From NCBI GenBank assembly GCA_024235875.1, contig JACKLP010000001.1:310001-374000 (forward strand): a DNA stretch of 64,000 nt, read 5' to 3'. The stretch's first letter is position 1, and every line of letters begins with the position of its first letter. This document shows, piece after piece, positions 36,811 through 46,214 of the stretch. This stretch comes from Burkholderiaceae bacterium. GTDB taxonomy: Bacteria > Pseudomonadota > Gammaproteobacteria > Burkholderiales > Burkholderiaceae_E. The translations under genes were made by a program, and so were the position numbers. The notes beneath the pieces are model-generated. The model saw nothing but the letters and a program-made list of their open reading frames with translations. It did no database searches and was not told the origin of the DNA.

Positions 36811-39404
36811 CCCGGCGGGACGCCCACGCCGCCAGTCGAGTCTCGGGGTAGCCGGATCCGCCAGTAGGCCCGGGATGCCGGGCGCATCGCCGTCACGGCG
36901 GGCGGCTGCCCGGGGCGGAAGCGGAACTGGAGCGCGCCGTCCCGATCGCTGCGCCAGATCGCCTGCCCCAGCGCACGATAGCGCTCGAGCACGCGCGCAT
37001 CGGGGTGCCTGTAGCGATTGCGGTAACCCACCTGGAATACCGCGTGACGACTGCCGAGCGCGAGCAGGAAGGCGAGCGTGGACGAAGTGCGACTGCCATG
37101 GTGCGGCGCGACCAGGACATCCGCGCCCAGTTGCTCGGGCTTGGTCCGTTCGAGCAGCTGGGCCTCTTGCGCCGCCTCGATATCGCCGGTGATCAATGCC
37201 GAACCGGCACGCGACGACACCCGGAGCACACAGCTGCGGCCATTGACGCGAGTGCGCCAGCGCTTGCGGGCGCTCGATGACCGCGACATCGCCGGGCCCG
37301 GGTCCTCGACCGTGGGCGGATGCAGGAACTCGAAGCGCACCCCGTCGACCGACCAGTGTGTCCCGGCGATGCAATCGCGCCATGCCGGGCGCGATTCGCG
37401 CAGCGGGTGTTCGGGGGCCAGCGAGCCCGACACGGTGTCGACCACGAGTTCGCGCAAGATCCCCGCTGCTCCGCCGACGTGATCGCTGTCGGCATGCGAG
37501 AGGACCAGCGTGTCGATCTTGCCGATACCACGGGAGCGCAGGTAGGGAACGATGATGCGGGTGCCGGCACCGGCTCCCCGGCCATTGCCGGGCCCCGCGT
37601 CGTAGAGCAAGCGGTAGCCGGTCGTCTCGATCAGCACCGCGCTGCCCTGCCCCACGTCGAGCGCTGTCAGCCACCACTGGCCGGGTGCCGGACGCTCGCC
37701 GGGGTTGAGCATCATCGGCATCAGCATCAGGCCGCCGAGCACCGGCGTCACGCGTCGCGACGGCGATAGCATGATCGCGCAGCCGACGACACCGAGCCCG
37801 AGCAGTGGCCAGGTCGGGGAGGCGATCACGTGCACCGACGCGGAAAGCGCGGACAAGACGCCGAGCAGGTCCAGCATGGCTTCGGTCGCGAGTGCCGCGA
37901 TACCCAGCAGCATCTCGCCCAGGGCGCCGAGTGGCAGCCAGGCGCCGGCATGGACCAAGCCAGCGCCTGCGAGTGCCAGCGGGGTCACGACGAAGGACAC
38001 GAGGGGAATCGCGAACGCGTTGGCCAGGGGGCCCACGACGCTGAACGAGGAGAAGAACACGGCCCCGAGCGGCACCATCGCGACGGTCACCGCCCACTGC
38101 GTCCGGGTAGCGGAAAGCAGAGCACCGGGGCGACGCCGCCGCCCGACCTGCGCATGTGCGACGATGGCCGCGACGGCGGCGAAGGACAGCCAGAAGCCGG
38201 GCGCCAATGGCGCCCAAGGGTCTGCGAACACGACGACGGCAGCCGCCAGCGCGAGCACCGGCGCGATGGCCCGGTGACGCCCGAGCAACACCGACGCGGC
38301 GGCGCCCACCAGCATCCAGCAGGTTCGCTGTGCCGGAACTCCCCAGCCCGTGAAAGCAGCATAGGCGAAGGCGAGCGCCACCGCAGGTGGCCAGGTGAGC
38401 AGCGGGGCCGGACATCCGACCAGAAGGCGTGGCCAGGCCCGGGCGAGACCTCGCACCAGCCGGCGGCAGACGAACATCGCCAGGCCGGCAAACATCGTCA
38501 CGTGCAGCCCGGATATCGACATGAGATGACCCACCCCGGTGCGCTGGTAGACGGCCCAGGCCTCGCCCGGTATCGCCGCCTGGTCTCCAAGGACCAGTGC
38601 GACCAGCGTGCCGCGCACCGCATCCGACCAGGTCTGGAGCCGCGCCGACATCGCCGTGCGGGTCGACATGCGGGCGCGCTCGACGAGGGTGGCGACGGTA
38701 AGCGCGGCCTCCGGGATCCGGACCGCACGGAAGTCGGGTCGCCGCCGCGGTTGGCGCACATAGCCGACGCCGGCCATGCCTACCTCGAGCGCGCGCAACT
38801 CGGCATCGAACCCACCGGGATTCAGTGGTGCGTGGGGTCGCTTCAGGCGGATCACCAGGCGCAGTCGGTCCCCGGGCCGCAGCCCGGCCTCGGCCGCGCG
38901 CGACGAATCCGGTGAATCGGTCATCGGGGTGACCGCGCCATACCAGGCGAGCCGCACCGAGACGCCCGCCGGGCAACCAACGCCGGGGTGCGGGTCGATC
39001 CAGTGGCAGTCCTCGATTCGAAAGACGAATCGGGTCGCGAATTCCCCGCGCATGGGCATCGATTGCACATACCCGAGAACCCGCAGGTCGCGACCTTCCT
39101 GGTTCGCGTCCAGACGGCTCGCGAGCGCGGCCCCCGCCCCGCCGGCCGCCAGGGAAAAGCTCAATGCCGCCACCCCACCCTGCCGCGCCAGCGCCCAAGG
39201 TACCGCGAGCAAGGCCAGGCCGACCAGGACAAGGACTGACTGCACCCAGGGGGGCGGTATCTCCGCCATCGCATGCACAAGCATGGCCGCGAACGGTGCG
39301 GGCCAGAGCAGCGGCAACGGCGGGTGGGCGTTGCCGCGGGCGAAGATGCCTGACCCGATGCGTCGCAGGACGCGCCCGACTCCGCGGGCGAGCGATGAAT
39401 CCAT
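36804..39404 (-). CDS. comEC: ComEC/Rec2 family DNA uptake channel
   Basis: An 866-residue inner-membrane protein with the three ComEC parts. First is an N-terminal region with a soluble DUF4131-like domain (about 110-240). Second is the multi-spanning competence domain containing GVGHLMSISGLHVTM. Third is a C-terminal metallo-beta-lactamase-like domain with DVGQGSAVLIE, SHADSDHVGG and APHHGSRTSS. It is the channel that passes single-stranded DNA across the inner membrane during transformation. ATG at 39404 is used; the frame extends to 39530 without a better start. The gene ends in a seven-base tail-to-tail overlap with bdhA. Confidence 0.92.
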   Translation of the reverse strand: MDSSLARGVGRVLRRIGSGIFARGNAHPPLPLLWPAPFAAMLVHAMAEIPPPWVQSVLVLVGLALLAVPWALARQGGVAALSFSLAAGGAGAALASRLDANQEGRDLRVLGYVQSMPMRGEFATRFVFRIEDCHWIDPHPGVGCPAGVSVRLAWYGAVTPMTDSPDSSRAAEAGLRPGDRLRLVIRLKRPHAPLNPGGFDAELRALEVGMAGVGYVRQPRRRPDFRAVRIPEAALTVATLVERARMSTRTAMSARLQTWSDAVRGTLVALVLGDQAAIPGEAWAVYQRTGVGHLMSISGLHVTMFAGLAMFVCRRLVRGLARAWPRLLVGCPAPLLTWPPAVALAFAYAAFTGWGVPAQRTCWMLVGAAASVLLGRHRAIAPVLALAAAVVVFADPWAPLAPGFWLSFAAVAAIVAHAQVGRRRRPGALLSATRTQWAVTVAMVPLGAVFFSSFSVVGPLANAFAIPLVSFVVTPLALAGAGLVHAGAWLPLGALGEMLLGIAALATEAMLDLLGVLSALSASVHVIASPTWPLLGLGVVGCAIMLSPSRRVTPVLGGLMLMPMMLNPGERPAPGQWWLTALDVGQGSAVLIETTGYRLLYDAGPGNGRGAGAGTRIIVPYLRSRGIGKIDTLVLSHADSDHVGGAAGILRELVVDTVSGSLAPEHPLRESRPAWRDCIAGTHWSVDGVRFEFLHPPTVEDPGPAMSRSSSARKRWRTRVNGRSCVLRVSSRAGSALITGDIEAAQEAQLLERTKPEQLGADVLVAPHHGSRTSSTLAFLLALGSRHAVFQVGYRNRYRHPDARVLERYRALGQAIWRSDRDGALQFRFRPGQPPAVTAMRPASRAYWRIRLPRDSTGGVGVPPGH

Positions 39405-39460
39405 GGCGCCGATGCTAGCGACCGGACCACGAGCCGCGGCTCGGCCGGCCGGCCGATCGG

Positions 39461-40258
39461 CTAGGACGGAAGCCTTATCAGCGCGCGGGCCAGACGGGGC
39501 AGTACGGCCAGCGCGTTGGCGCCGGTCCACGAAGCGACCGCCGCCGGCGATTCACCGCGCAAATCGGCCAGCGTGGCACCGATTCGGGCGAGTTCCTGGG
39601 GCCGGTTGGGACCGGCCTCGAGCCAGGCCGGGGCGATGTCGGGCGCGTCGGTCTCGAGCACGATCGCCGAACGCGGAAGGCCGGCCGCCAGCGCCCGGAT
39701 CCGCCGTGCCCTCGCGTAGGTCATCGCCCCGCCGAAGCCGAGCGCGCAGCCGCAATCGATGAAAGCCTCGGCCTGCTGCCGGCTACCGTTGAACGCATGG
39801 GCGATGCCACCGCCAACGCCCGAGGCGCGCAAGTGCTTCAGGACGCGGTCCTGTGCCCGCCGGACATGCATCAATACGGGCAATCCGGCTTCACGCGCCA
39901 TGGCGAGTTGCGCACGAAACATGCGTTCCTGCAGCGCCCGGTCGAGGCCCGGGACGAAGTGATCGAGCCCGATCTCGCCGATCGCGACCAGCTTCGGATC
40001 GCCGGACCATTCGGCCAGCGCCGCCGCCAGGCTTTCGAGCGCATCGCTGCCAGCCCGTTCGACGAACATCGGGTGGATACCGAGCGCATAGGCGACCCCG
40101 TCGAAGCGATGGGCGAGCGATCTCACCGACTCGAAATTCGCCGGCTCGACCGCCGGCACCACGATGCCTGCCACGCCGCTGTCGCGCGCGGCGGCCACGA
40201 TATCGGCGACATCGCCAATCTCGGGCGCATCGAGATGACAATGGGTATCGATCAGCAC
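39461..40258 (-). CDS. TatD family metal-dependent hydrolase
   Basis: A 265-residue TIM-barrel hydrolase of the TatD DNase family. Metal ligands are seen in THCHLD (His6, His8), GEIGLD (Glu), MHVRRA (His), AHAFNG (His) and LETDAPD (Asp). Family members are 3'-5' exonucleases or deacylases in DNA repair and RNA quality control. The start is a GTG at 40258, 21 bases after the lolD stop. It lies in one minus-strand run lolC-lolD-tatD-comEC. Confidence 0.9.
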   Translation of the reverse strand: MLIDTHCHLDAPEIGDVADIVAAARDSGVAGIVVPAVEPANFESVRSLAHRFDGVAYALGIHPMFVERAGSDALESLAAALAEWSGDPKLVAIGEIGLDHFVPGLDRALQERMFRAQLAMAREAGLPVLMHVRRAQDRVLKHLRASGVGGGIAHAFNGSRQQAEAFIDCGCALGFGGAMTYARARRIRALAAGLPRSAIVLETDAPDIAPAWLEAGPNRPQELARIGATLADLRGESPAAVASWTGANALAVLPRLARALIRLPS

Positions 40259-40279
40259 GGCGAGCGCGGGCGATCCGGC

Positions 40280-40972
40280 TCAGGGCGGTGCCAGGCGACC
40301 GTCGCGCAATGACAGCACCCGATCGAGCTGCCCCGCCAGCTCGAGATCGTGGGTTGCGATCACGAACGCCGTGCCGGCCTCGCGTGCAAGTTCGTCCATC
40401 AGGGCAAAGACCTGACGCGCCGTGCCCCGATCCAGGTTGCCGGTGGGCTCGTCGGCCAGCACGCAGCGCGGGGCGGTCACGAGTGCCCGGGCGAACGCGA
40501 CCCGCTGGCGCTCGCCCCCGGAGAGTTGCGACGGCAAGTGACCGACACGCCCGGCCAGGCCCACCTGCCCCAGGGTCGTGGCGGCCTTCGCCTCGGCCTC
40601 GGACCGTGGAAGCCGGCGAATCCGCAGCGGCATCGCGACATTCTCGAGCGCGGTGAACTCGGCGAGCAGGTGGTGGAACTGGTAGACGAACCCGAGCTGC
40701 CGGTTCCTGAGCTCGCCGCGCGCGACCTCGTCGAGCGACTCGAGCGGCTTGCCCAACAGGCTCACGCTGCCGCTGCTGGGCTCGTCCAGCCCGCCCAGCA
40801 GGTGGAGCAGCGTGCTCTTGCCGGAACCGGATGCCCCGACGATCGCGACGCGCTCGCCTGGCGCGATCGAGAGCTCGACGCCGTCGAGCACCCGAACCGC
40901 AGCGGGCCCCTCGCCGTAGGTCTTGCCGAGACCGGTGCAGGCGAGAACCGCGACGCTGCCGCGCTCACTCAT
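40280..40972 (-). CDS. lolD: Lipoprotein-releasing ABC transporter ATPase LolD
   Basis: A 230-residue ABC ATPase that powers release of outer-membrane lipoproteins from the inner membrane. Walker A is GASGSGKST, the signature is LSGGERQR and Walker B is VLADEPTGNLD. YQFHHLLAEFTALENV is the LolD-type Q-loop region. ATG at 40972 overlaps the end of lolC by eight bases, indicating coupled synthesis. Confidence 0.95.
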   Translation of the reverse strand: MSERGSVAVLACTGLGKTYGEGPAAVRVLDGVELSIAPGERVAIVGASGSGKSTLLHLLGGLDEPSSGSVSLLGKPLESLDEVARGELRNRQLGFVYQFHHLLAEFTALENVAMPLRIRRLPRSEAEAKAATTLGQVGLAGRVGHLPSQLSGGERQRVAFARALVTAPRCVLADEPTGNLDRGTARQVFALMDELAREAGTAFVIATHDLELAGQLDRVLSLRDGRLAPP

Positions 40973-42221
40973 GGCGCAAGGCCTCGGCCGGACGCACGCG
41001 CGAAGCTCGCCAACTCGGATAGATCGTGGCCAGCAAGGCCATCGCGCAGGCGCTGACACCGATCACGCCCACATCGTCCCAGTGCAGGTCGCTGGGCAGG
41101 TAGCTGATGAAATAGATGCCCGCCGGCAGTACCTCGAAGCCGAACGCTTGTTCCAGCGCACTGACCACGCGCCCGACGTTGAGTGCGAGCAACACGCCGA
41201 GCGCCACGCCGAAGGCCGCCCCGAGCAGCCCGACCGAGGCGCCCTGCACGATGAAGATCTTCATGATGCTGGTCGGACTGGCGCCAAGGGTGCGCAGGAT
41301 CGCGATGTCGGAGAGCTTGTCGGTGACGGTCATCACGAGCATCGACACCAGGTTGAACGCCGCCACGGCGACGATGAGCAGCAGGATGATGAACATCATC
41401 CGCTTCTCGATCTTGACAGCCGCGAACCAGTTCCGGTTCTCTTGCGACCAGTCCCGGACGTAGTAGCGGGATCCCAGCCGAACCGCCAGTTCGTCGGCGA
41501 TCCGGGGAGCAGCGAGCATGTCCACGGTGCGCAAGCGCACGCCGCTGACGCCGCGGACCCGAAACAGCTTCGCGGCGTCTTGCACATGAGTCAGCACCAG
41601 CGACCCGTCGTACTCGGAGTGACCGGACTTGAACACCCCGACGACCGTGAACTGCCGCAGCCGCGGGATCACCCCGGCCGGCGTCGCCGTGCCTTGCGGC
41701 GCCATCAGGGTCAGCCGATCCCCGATCGACACCATCGACCGCCGCGCCAACTCGGCGCCGATCAGGACGCCGAACTGGCCAGGGCGCAGCGCCGAGAGGT
41801 CGCCGACCTCGAGATGACGCACGAAATCAGCAACGTCGGGCTCGCGCTCGGGATCGATGCCGCGAACCACCACGCCGCGCACGCTGTCGCCGCGGGTGAG
41901 CATCGCCTGCCCGATCACGAAGGGCGCGCCGGCGACGATGCGCGGATCGCGCCGCGCTTGCTCGAGCAGCGGCTGCCAGTCCTGCAAGCCGCCGGACGCG
42001 CCGAAGACCTCGATGTGCGAGAGCACCGAAAGCATGCGGTCGCGGACTTCCTTCTGGAACCCGTTCATGACCGAGAGCACGACGATCAGCGCCGCCACGC
42101 CGAGCGCGATCCCGGCAACCGACAGTCCGGAGATGAACGAGATGAAGCCGTTGCGGCGACCGGAACGGCGACCGGCGCGCGTATAGCGCAGCCCGATGAA
42201 GTATTCGAAGGCGTTGTGCAT
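40965..42221 (-). CDS. lolC: Lipoprotein-releasing ABC transporter permease LolC/LolE
   Basis: A 418-residue inner-membrane protein with one N-terminal segment (ISFISGLSVAGIALGVAALIVVLSV), a large periplasmic domain (about 60-270) and three C-terminal segments. It starts with the typical FEYFIGLRYTRAGRR. Only one LolC/E gene is present, so it probably works as a homodimer (LolF-like) with LolD. The ATG at 42221 is only 34 bases from the divergent rpfE start. No strong ribosome binding site is visible. Confidence 0.93.
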   Translation of the reverse strand: MHNAFEYFIGLRYTRAGRRSGRRNGFISFISGLSVAGIALGVAALIVVLSVMNGFQKEVRDRMLSVLSHIEVFGASGGLQDWQPLLEQARRDPRIVAGAPFVIGQAMLTRGDSVRGVVVRGIDPEREPDVADFVRHLEVGDLSALRPGQFGVLIGAELARRSMVSIGDRLTLMAPQGTATPAGVIPRLRQFTVVGVFKSGHSEYDGSLVLTHVQDAAKLFRVRGVSGVRLRTVDMLAAPRIADELAVRLGSRYYVRDWSQENRNWFAAVKIEKRMMFIILLLIVAVAAFNLVSMLVMTVTDKLSDIAILRTLGASPTSIMKIFIVQGASVGLLGAAFGVALGVLLALNVGRVVSALEQAFGFEVLPAGIYFISYLPSDLHWDDVGVIGVSACAMALLATIYPSWRASRVRPAEALRHE

Positions 42222-42255
42222 GAGTGCGGCGGGCAGTTTGCCATAGAATTCCGGC

Positions 42256-43332
42256 GTGACCGCTTGCCTTCTGTGTCCCGGTGCACTGGCCGATCCCGAT
42301 CCGGCCATCGAGGCCCGCTTGCCTGCCGCCGCATCCGATGCCATCGCGTCGACGCCGCTGCGCTGCGCGAGCCTGAGCAAATATCGGATCGATCCGGATG
42401 TTCTGCCGCGCGAACTGCCGCACGAGCAATGGCTTCGATCCCGCTTTGGCCTGCCCGCGACCGCGAGCGTCGAGGCTTTCGGCGCACTCGGCGCGACCGG
42501 CCTGATGCCGCCGGCCGGCGCGCTGGTGGTGCGCCCGGTCCACCTGCATGTCGGTCTCGACCATCTGGTCTTGCTGCCCCCGCATGCACTGTCGCTTTCT
42601 CGGTCGCAGGCCGAGGCCCTCGTCGAGGCTGCCAATCGCCATCTGGAGCCCGATGGCGCCAGCCTGAGCTGCGCGGGCCCCGACTGGTGGTTCCTGAAGG
42701 GCATCCGGGCGACCGAGGCCGTGATTCGCTCGTCTCGGGTCGCCGCGGGGAGAAACGTCACCGCCTACCTGCCCGAAGGCCCCGGCGCCCGCGAACTGAT
42801 CCGAATCGTCAACGAGTTGCAGATGCTCTGGCACGACCACCCAGGCAACGTCGAGCGCGAGCGCAGCGGCCAGCTCACCGTCAATGGCCTGTGGATAGAG
42901 GGCATCGTCGATCCGCCGGACACATCGTCGGGCCTCGTGCGGACGGTCCATGCCGACGATCCGGCGATCCGAGGCATCGCGCTGGCCTGCGCGGCAGCGA
43001 CGCTCGAGCCGGCGCCTCAGACACCGACCGAATGCCTGGAATCGCTCGCCCGCCCGGACAGCATCATCGAGTTGCCGTTCTGGCTGAAGGCATCGATCGA
43101 CCGCGACCCGGCCCGATGGCGAGACGGCTGGCGCCGCTTCACCGACTTGCTTGCCCCCCTGCGATCACGACTGGCGCGCAAGGTGAAGCGCTTCGACGTC
43201 GTGCTCACCGGGGAGACCGAGATCGCGATCCTGAGCTGGTCGGCTACAGACCGATGGAAGTGGTGGCGGCGCGCCGATCTGGTGCTCGAGCGCGAGGTTC
43301 TGGCCCGCCCGCGTCCGGGTCTGTCGAGATGA
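42256..43332 (+). CDS. rpfE: RpfE-like protein
   Basis: A 358-residue protein resembling the RpfE family, known from the Xanthomonas rpf locus where it also neighbours recJ and prfB. Family-type elements are the central WWFLKG segment and LQMLWHDHPGNVERERSG followed by VNGLWIEG. Biochemical function is unknown; some databases describe relatives as phosphoglycerate-mutase-like regulatory proteins. The start is GTG at 42256. Its stop overlaps the recJ ATG (ATGA), so the two are coupled. Cytosolic; no membrane segment. Confidence 0.8.
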   Translation: MTACLLCPGALADPDPAIEARLPAAASDAIASTPLRCASLSKYRIDPDVLPRELPHEQWLRSRFGLPATASVEAFGALGATGLMPPAGALVVRPVHLHVGLDHLVLLPPHALSLSRSQAEALVEAANRHLEPDGASLSCAGPDWWFLKGIRATEAVIRSSRVAAGRNVTAYLPEGPGARELIRIVNELQMLWHDHPGNVERERSGQLTVNGLWIEGIVDPPDTSSGLVRTVHADDPAIRGIALACAAATLEPAPQTPTECLESLARPDSIIELPFWLKASIDRDPARWRDGWRRFTDLLAPLRSRLARKVKRFDVVLTGETEIAILSWSATDRWKWWRRADLVLEREVLARPRPGLSR

Positions 43333-45068
43333 TCGACGTCGGGCAGGTATTGCCCCGGCACAGTGCGCCCGAGGTCGTCGCGAACCTGCGGGCCGCGGGC
43401 GTGGATCCGATCATGTCGAGGCTGCTCGCAGCGCGCGGGGTGACCAGCCCGGACGCCTGTCGATTCGACCTCGAACGACTGCTCAGGCCCGACACCATGG
43501 CCGGCATCGATGCCATTGGCACGGCGCTGGTGGGCGCCATCGAGGCCGGCGAACCGATCTGCGTGATCGCCGACTACGACTGTGACGGTGCGACGGCCTG
43601 TGCGCTGGCCGTGCGCGGCTTGCGCCGCTTTGGCGCGGTCGTCGACTACACGGTACCCAACCGCCTGGTTCACGGCTACGGCCTGAGTCCTGACGTGGTT
43701 CGGATGGCCAGCCGGCACCCACGCCTCGGCCAGCCGCGCTGGTTGCTGACCGTGGACAACGGCATCGCCAGTGTCGACGGGGTCGAGGCGGCACGGCAGG
43801 CCGGTATGCGGGTGCTCGTCACCGATCACCACCTGCCGGGCGAGCGACTTCCGCGGGCGCACGCGATCGTCGATCCGAACCAGCCGGGTTGCGCCTTCCC
43901 CAGCAAGCACCTGGCCGGGGTCGGGGTCATGTTCTACGTGCTGCTGGCACTGCGAGCGGCTTATCGCCAACGGGGTGATAGCACGCGCGGCCGGATCGCA
44001 TTGGCCGATCTGCTCGATCTGGTGGCGCTCGGGACCGTCGCCGATCTGGTCCGCCTCGATGAGAACAACCGCCTGCTCGTCGAAGGCGGCCTGCGCCGAC
44101 TTCGCTCGGGCCGTGCCTGCGCCGGCCTGCGTGCGCTGGCGAGCGTGTCCGGGGTGCAGGCGCACCGGGCCGGCGCCCGTGACCTCGGCTTCATGCTGGC
44201 ACCCCGGATCAACGCCGCCGGCCGACTGGCCGACATCACCACCGGCATCGAATGCCTGCTCGCCGACGATGACTCGCATGCGGCCGAGCTCGCGCGACGC
44301 CTCGACGACATCAACCGTGAGCGACGTCGCCTCGAAGCAACGATGCGCCAGGAGGCGATCGATGACCTCGAGCCGGAGGGGACCGGCCGACTGGGCCTGG
44401 TCGCGTTCCGTCCGCAGTGGCACGAAGGCGTGGTCGGCCTGGTCGCCAGCAAGCTCAAGGAGCGAAGGCATCGCCCCGCCATCGCCTTCGCACCGGCCAG
44501 CGGCGAACCCGGCATGCTGCGCGGATCGGCGCGATCGATCCCTGGCGTACACATGCGCGACGTGATCGATCTGGCCGACAAGCGCCGGCCAGGCCTGATT
44601 CTTCGCTTCGGCGGCCACGCAATGGCAGCCGGCCTGACCCTGCGCGACGACGCCCTGGCGCCATTCTCCAACGCCTTCGAGGACGCGCTGGCCACGCTGG
44701 CAGAACCCGGTGCGTTCGATCGCGAGACACTCGTCGACGGTCCGCTGGAGCCCGAAGACATCGATTTCGAGCTGGTCGACGCCCTCGAAGCGCAGGTATG
44801 GGGCCAGGGCTTTCCGCCGCCCTTGTTCCGGAACCGGTTCGACATCCTTCGCCAGCGCGTGGTCGGCGGACAGCATCTCAAGCTCGAACTGCGGCTCGGG
44901 CGCCGACGACTGGAGGCCATTGCCTTCAATCGGAGCGAGCCATTCCCCGATGCCGCCGAGCTTCTCTATCGCCCGGCACGCAACGAATACCAGGGACTCG
45001 CGAGCGTCCAGCTCATGATCGAAGGGATCGACGAGTGCTCGCCCGGCGAACCCGACGCAACGATATAA
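43329..45068 (+). CDS. recJ: Single-stranded-DNA-specific exonuclease RecJ
   Basis: A 579-residue DHH-family 5'-3' exonuclease acting in recombination and mismatch repair. The motifs are in order: IADYDCDGATA, TVDNGI, VTDHHLP (the DHH motif), LALGTVADLV, RINAAGR, and the DHHA1-type GLVAFRPQWHEGVVGLVASKL and RFGGHAMAAG. The ATG at 43329 overlaps the rpfE stop codon. The same frame is open far upstream through the antisense of lolC, but that part is not coding. Confidence 0.95.
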   Translation: MIDVGQVLPRHSAPEVVANLRAAGVDPIMSRLLAARGVTSPDACRFDLERLLRPDTMAGIDAIGTALVGAIEAGEPICVIADYDCDGATACALAVRGLRRFGAVVDYTVPNRLVHGYGLSPDVVRMASRHPRLGQPRWLLTVDNGIASVDGVEAARQAGMRVLVTDHHLPGERLPRAHAIVDPNQPGCAFPSKHLAGVGVMFYVLLALRAAYRQRGDSTRGRIALADLLDLVALGTVADLVRLDENNRLLVEGGLRRLRSGRACAGLRALASVSGVQAHRAGARDLGFMLAPRINAAGRLADITTGIECLLADDDSHAAELARRLDDINRERRRLEATMRQEAIDDLEPEGTGRLGLVAFRPQWHEGVVGLVASKLKERRHRPAIAFAPASGEPGMLRGSARSIPGVHMRDVIDLADKRRPGLILRFGGHAMAAGLTLRDDALAPFSNAFEDALATLAEPGAFDRETLVDGPLEPEDIDFELVDALEAQVWGQGFPPPLFRNRFDILRQRVVGGQHLKLELRLGRRRLEAIAFNRSEPFPDAAELLYRPARNEYQGLASVQLMIEGIDECSPGEPDATI

Positions 45069-45106
45069 TTTCAGGTTTGCCAGCGCACGCGCACCCGGGG
45101 GCACAG

Positions 45107-46211
45107 ATGGAAGCAGAACGGATCAACCAGCTCGAGGCACGCATCGACGATCTGCAATCGCGGATCGACTCTCTTCGGAGGTATCTTTGACTACGATCTG
45201 AAGAAAGATCGTCTAGAGGAAGTCGACCGACTGCTCGAGGCCCCTGACGTCTGGAACGACCCGGCCAACGCGCAGTCGCTGGGGCGCGAGAAGCGCTCGC
45301 TCGAATCCGTGGTGCTGACGCTGACCCAGGCCGGCGGCGCGATCGGCGATGCCACCGATCTGTTCGAGATGGCTCACGAGGAAGGCGATGACGCCACCCT
45401 CGAGGCCTTGTTCGCCGACACCGACGCGATCACCGCGACGGTCGAGGGGCTCGAGTTCCGGCGCATGTTCTCCAACCCGGCGGATCCGAGCGACTGCTTC
45501 CTCGAGATTCAGGCCGGCGCCGGCGGGACAGAAGCCCAGGACTGGGCGCAGATGCTCTTGCGCCAGTACCTTCGCTACTGCGAGCGCAAGGGATTCAAGG
45601 CGGAAGTGCTCGAGGAGTCCGAGGGCGAGGTCGCTGGCCTGAAAGGCGCGACGATCAAGGTGGCTGGTGACTACGCCTACGGGCACCTGCGCACCGAGAC
45701 CGGCATTCATCGCCTGGTCCGCAAGTCCCCCTTCGATTCGGGCGGTGCCCGACACACGTCGTTCGCGTCGGTCTACGTCTACCCCGAGGTCGACGACTCG
45801 ATCGAGATCGATATCAATCCGGCGGATCTGCGCGTGGATGTCTATCGCGCCTCGGGGGCCGGTGGACAGCACGTCAACCGGACCGAGTCGGCGGTCCGGA
45901 TCACGCACAACCCCTCCGGCATCGTCGTGCAATGCCAGAACGATCGATCCCAGCACCGCAACCGCGACGAGGCGATGCGGATGCTGCGTGCCCGCCTCTA
46001 CGAGCTCGAGTTGCGCAAGCGCCGCGAGGAGCAGGACAAGGTCGAGGCCGGCAAGACCGACATCGGCTGGGGCCACCAGATCCGTTCCTACGTGCTGGAC
46101 CAGTCGCGCATCAAGGACTTGCGCACCAACGTCGAGATCAGCAATACGCGGGCCGTTCTCGACGGCGACCTGGATCCATTCATCACCGCCAGCCTGAAGA
46201 TGGGAGTCTGA
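45107..46211 (+). CDS. prfB: Peptide chain release factor 2 (with programmed +1 frameshift)
   Basis: Release factor 2 recognises UGA and UAA stop codons. The first 27 codons (45107-45187) end at an in-frame TGA. A +1 shift that skips T45188 then gives LDYDLKKDRL and a 367-residue protein, close to the 365 of E. coli. Domain motifs are SPFDSGG (codon-reading SPF), GAGGQHVNRTES (catalytic GGQ) and the C-terminal DLRTNVEISNT. The gene is autoregulated: when RF2 is scarce the ribosome shifts at the TGA and makes more. It follows recJ by 38 bases and lysS follows after three. Confidence 0.96.
45177..45191 (+). promoter_or_regulatory. Programmed +1 frameshift site of prfB
   Basis: GGAGG (45177-45181), TAT, CTT TGA C. 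The Shine-Dalgarno-like GGAGG sits three bases before the slippery CTT, and the stop TGA is followed by C, the weak context for termination. This is the conserved RF2 recoding signal, here with GGAGG in place of AGGGGG. Confidence 0.95.
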
Positions 46212-46214
46212 CCG

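Noticed and set aside
40923..43328. Very long open frame on the plus strand (to 45068) that would extend RecJ by about 800 residues
   Set aside because: The extension is antisense to lolC, which has clear LolC motifs, and runs through rpfE in another frame. GC-rich codon bias leaves stop-free antisense frames. RecJ starts at 43329.
45107..45190. prfB as a pseudogene because of an early TGA
   Set aside because: The TGA is part of the conserved RF2 programmed frameshift signal and the downstream frame is complete.
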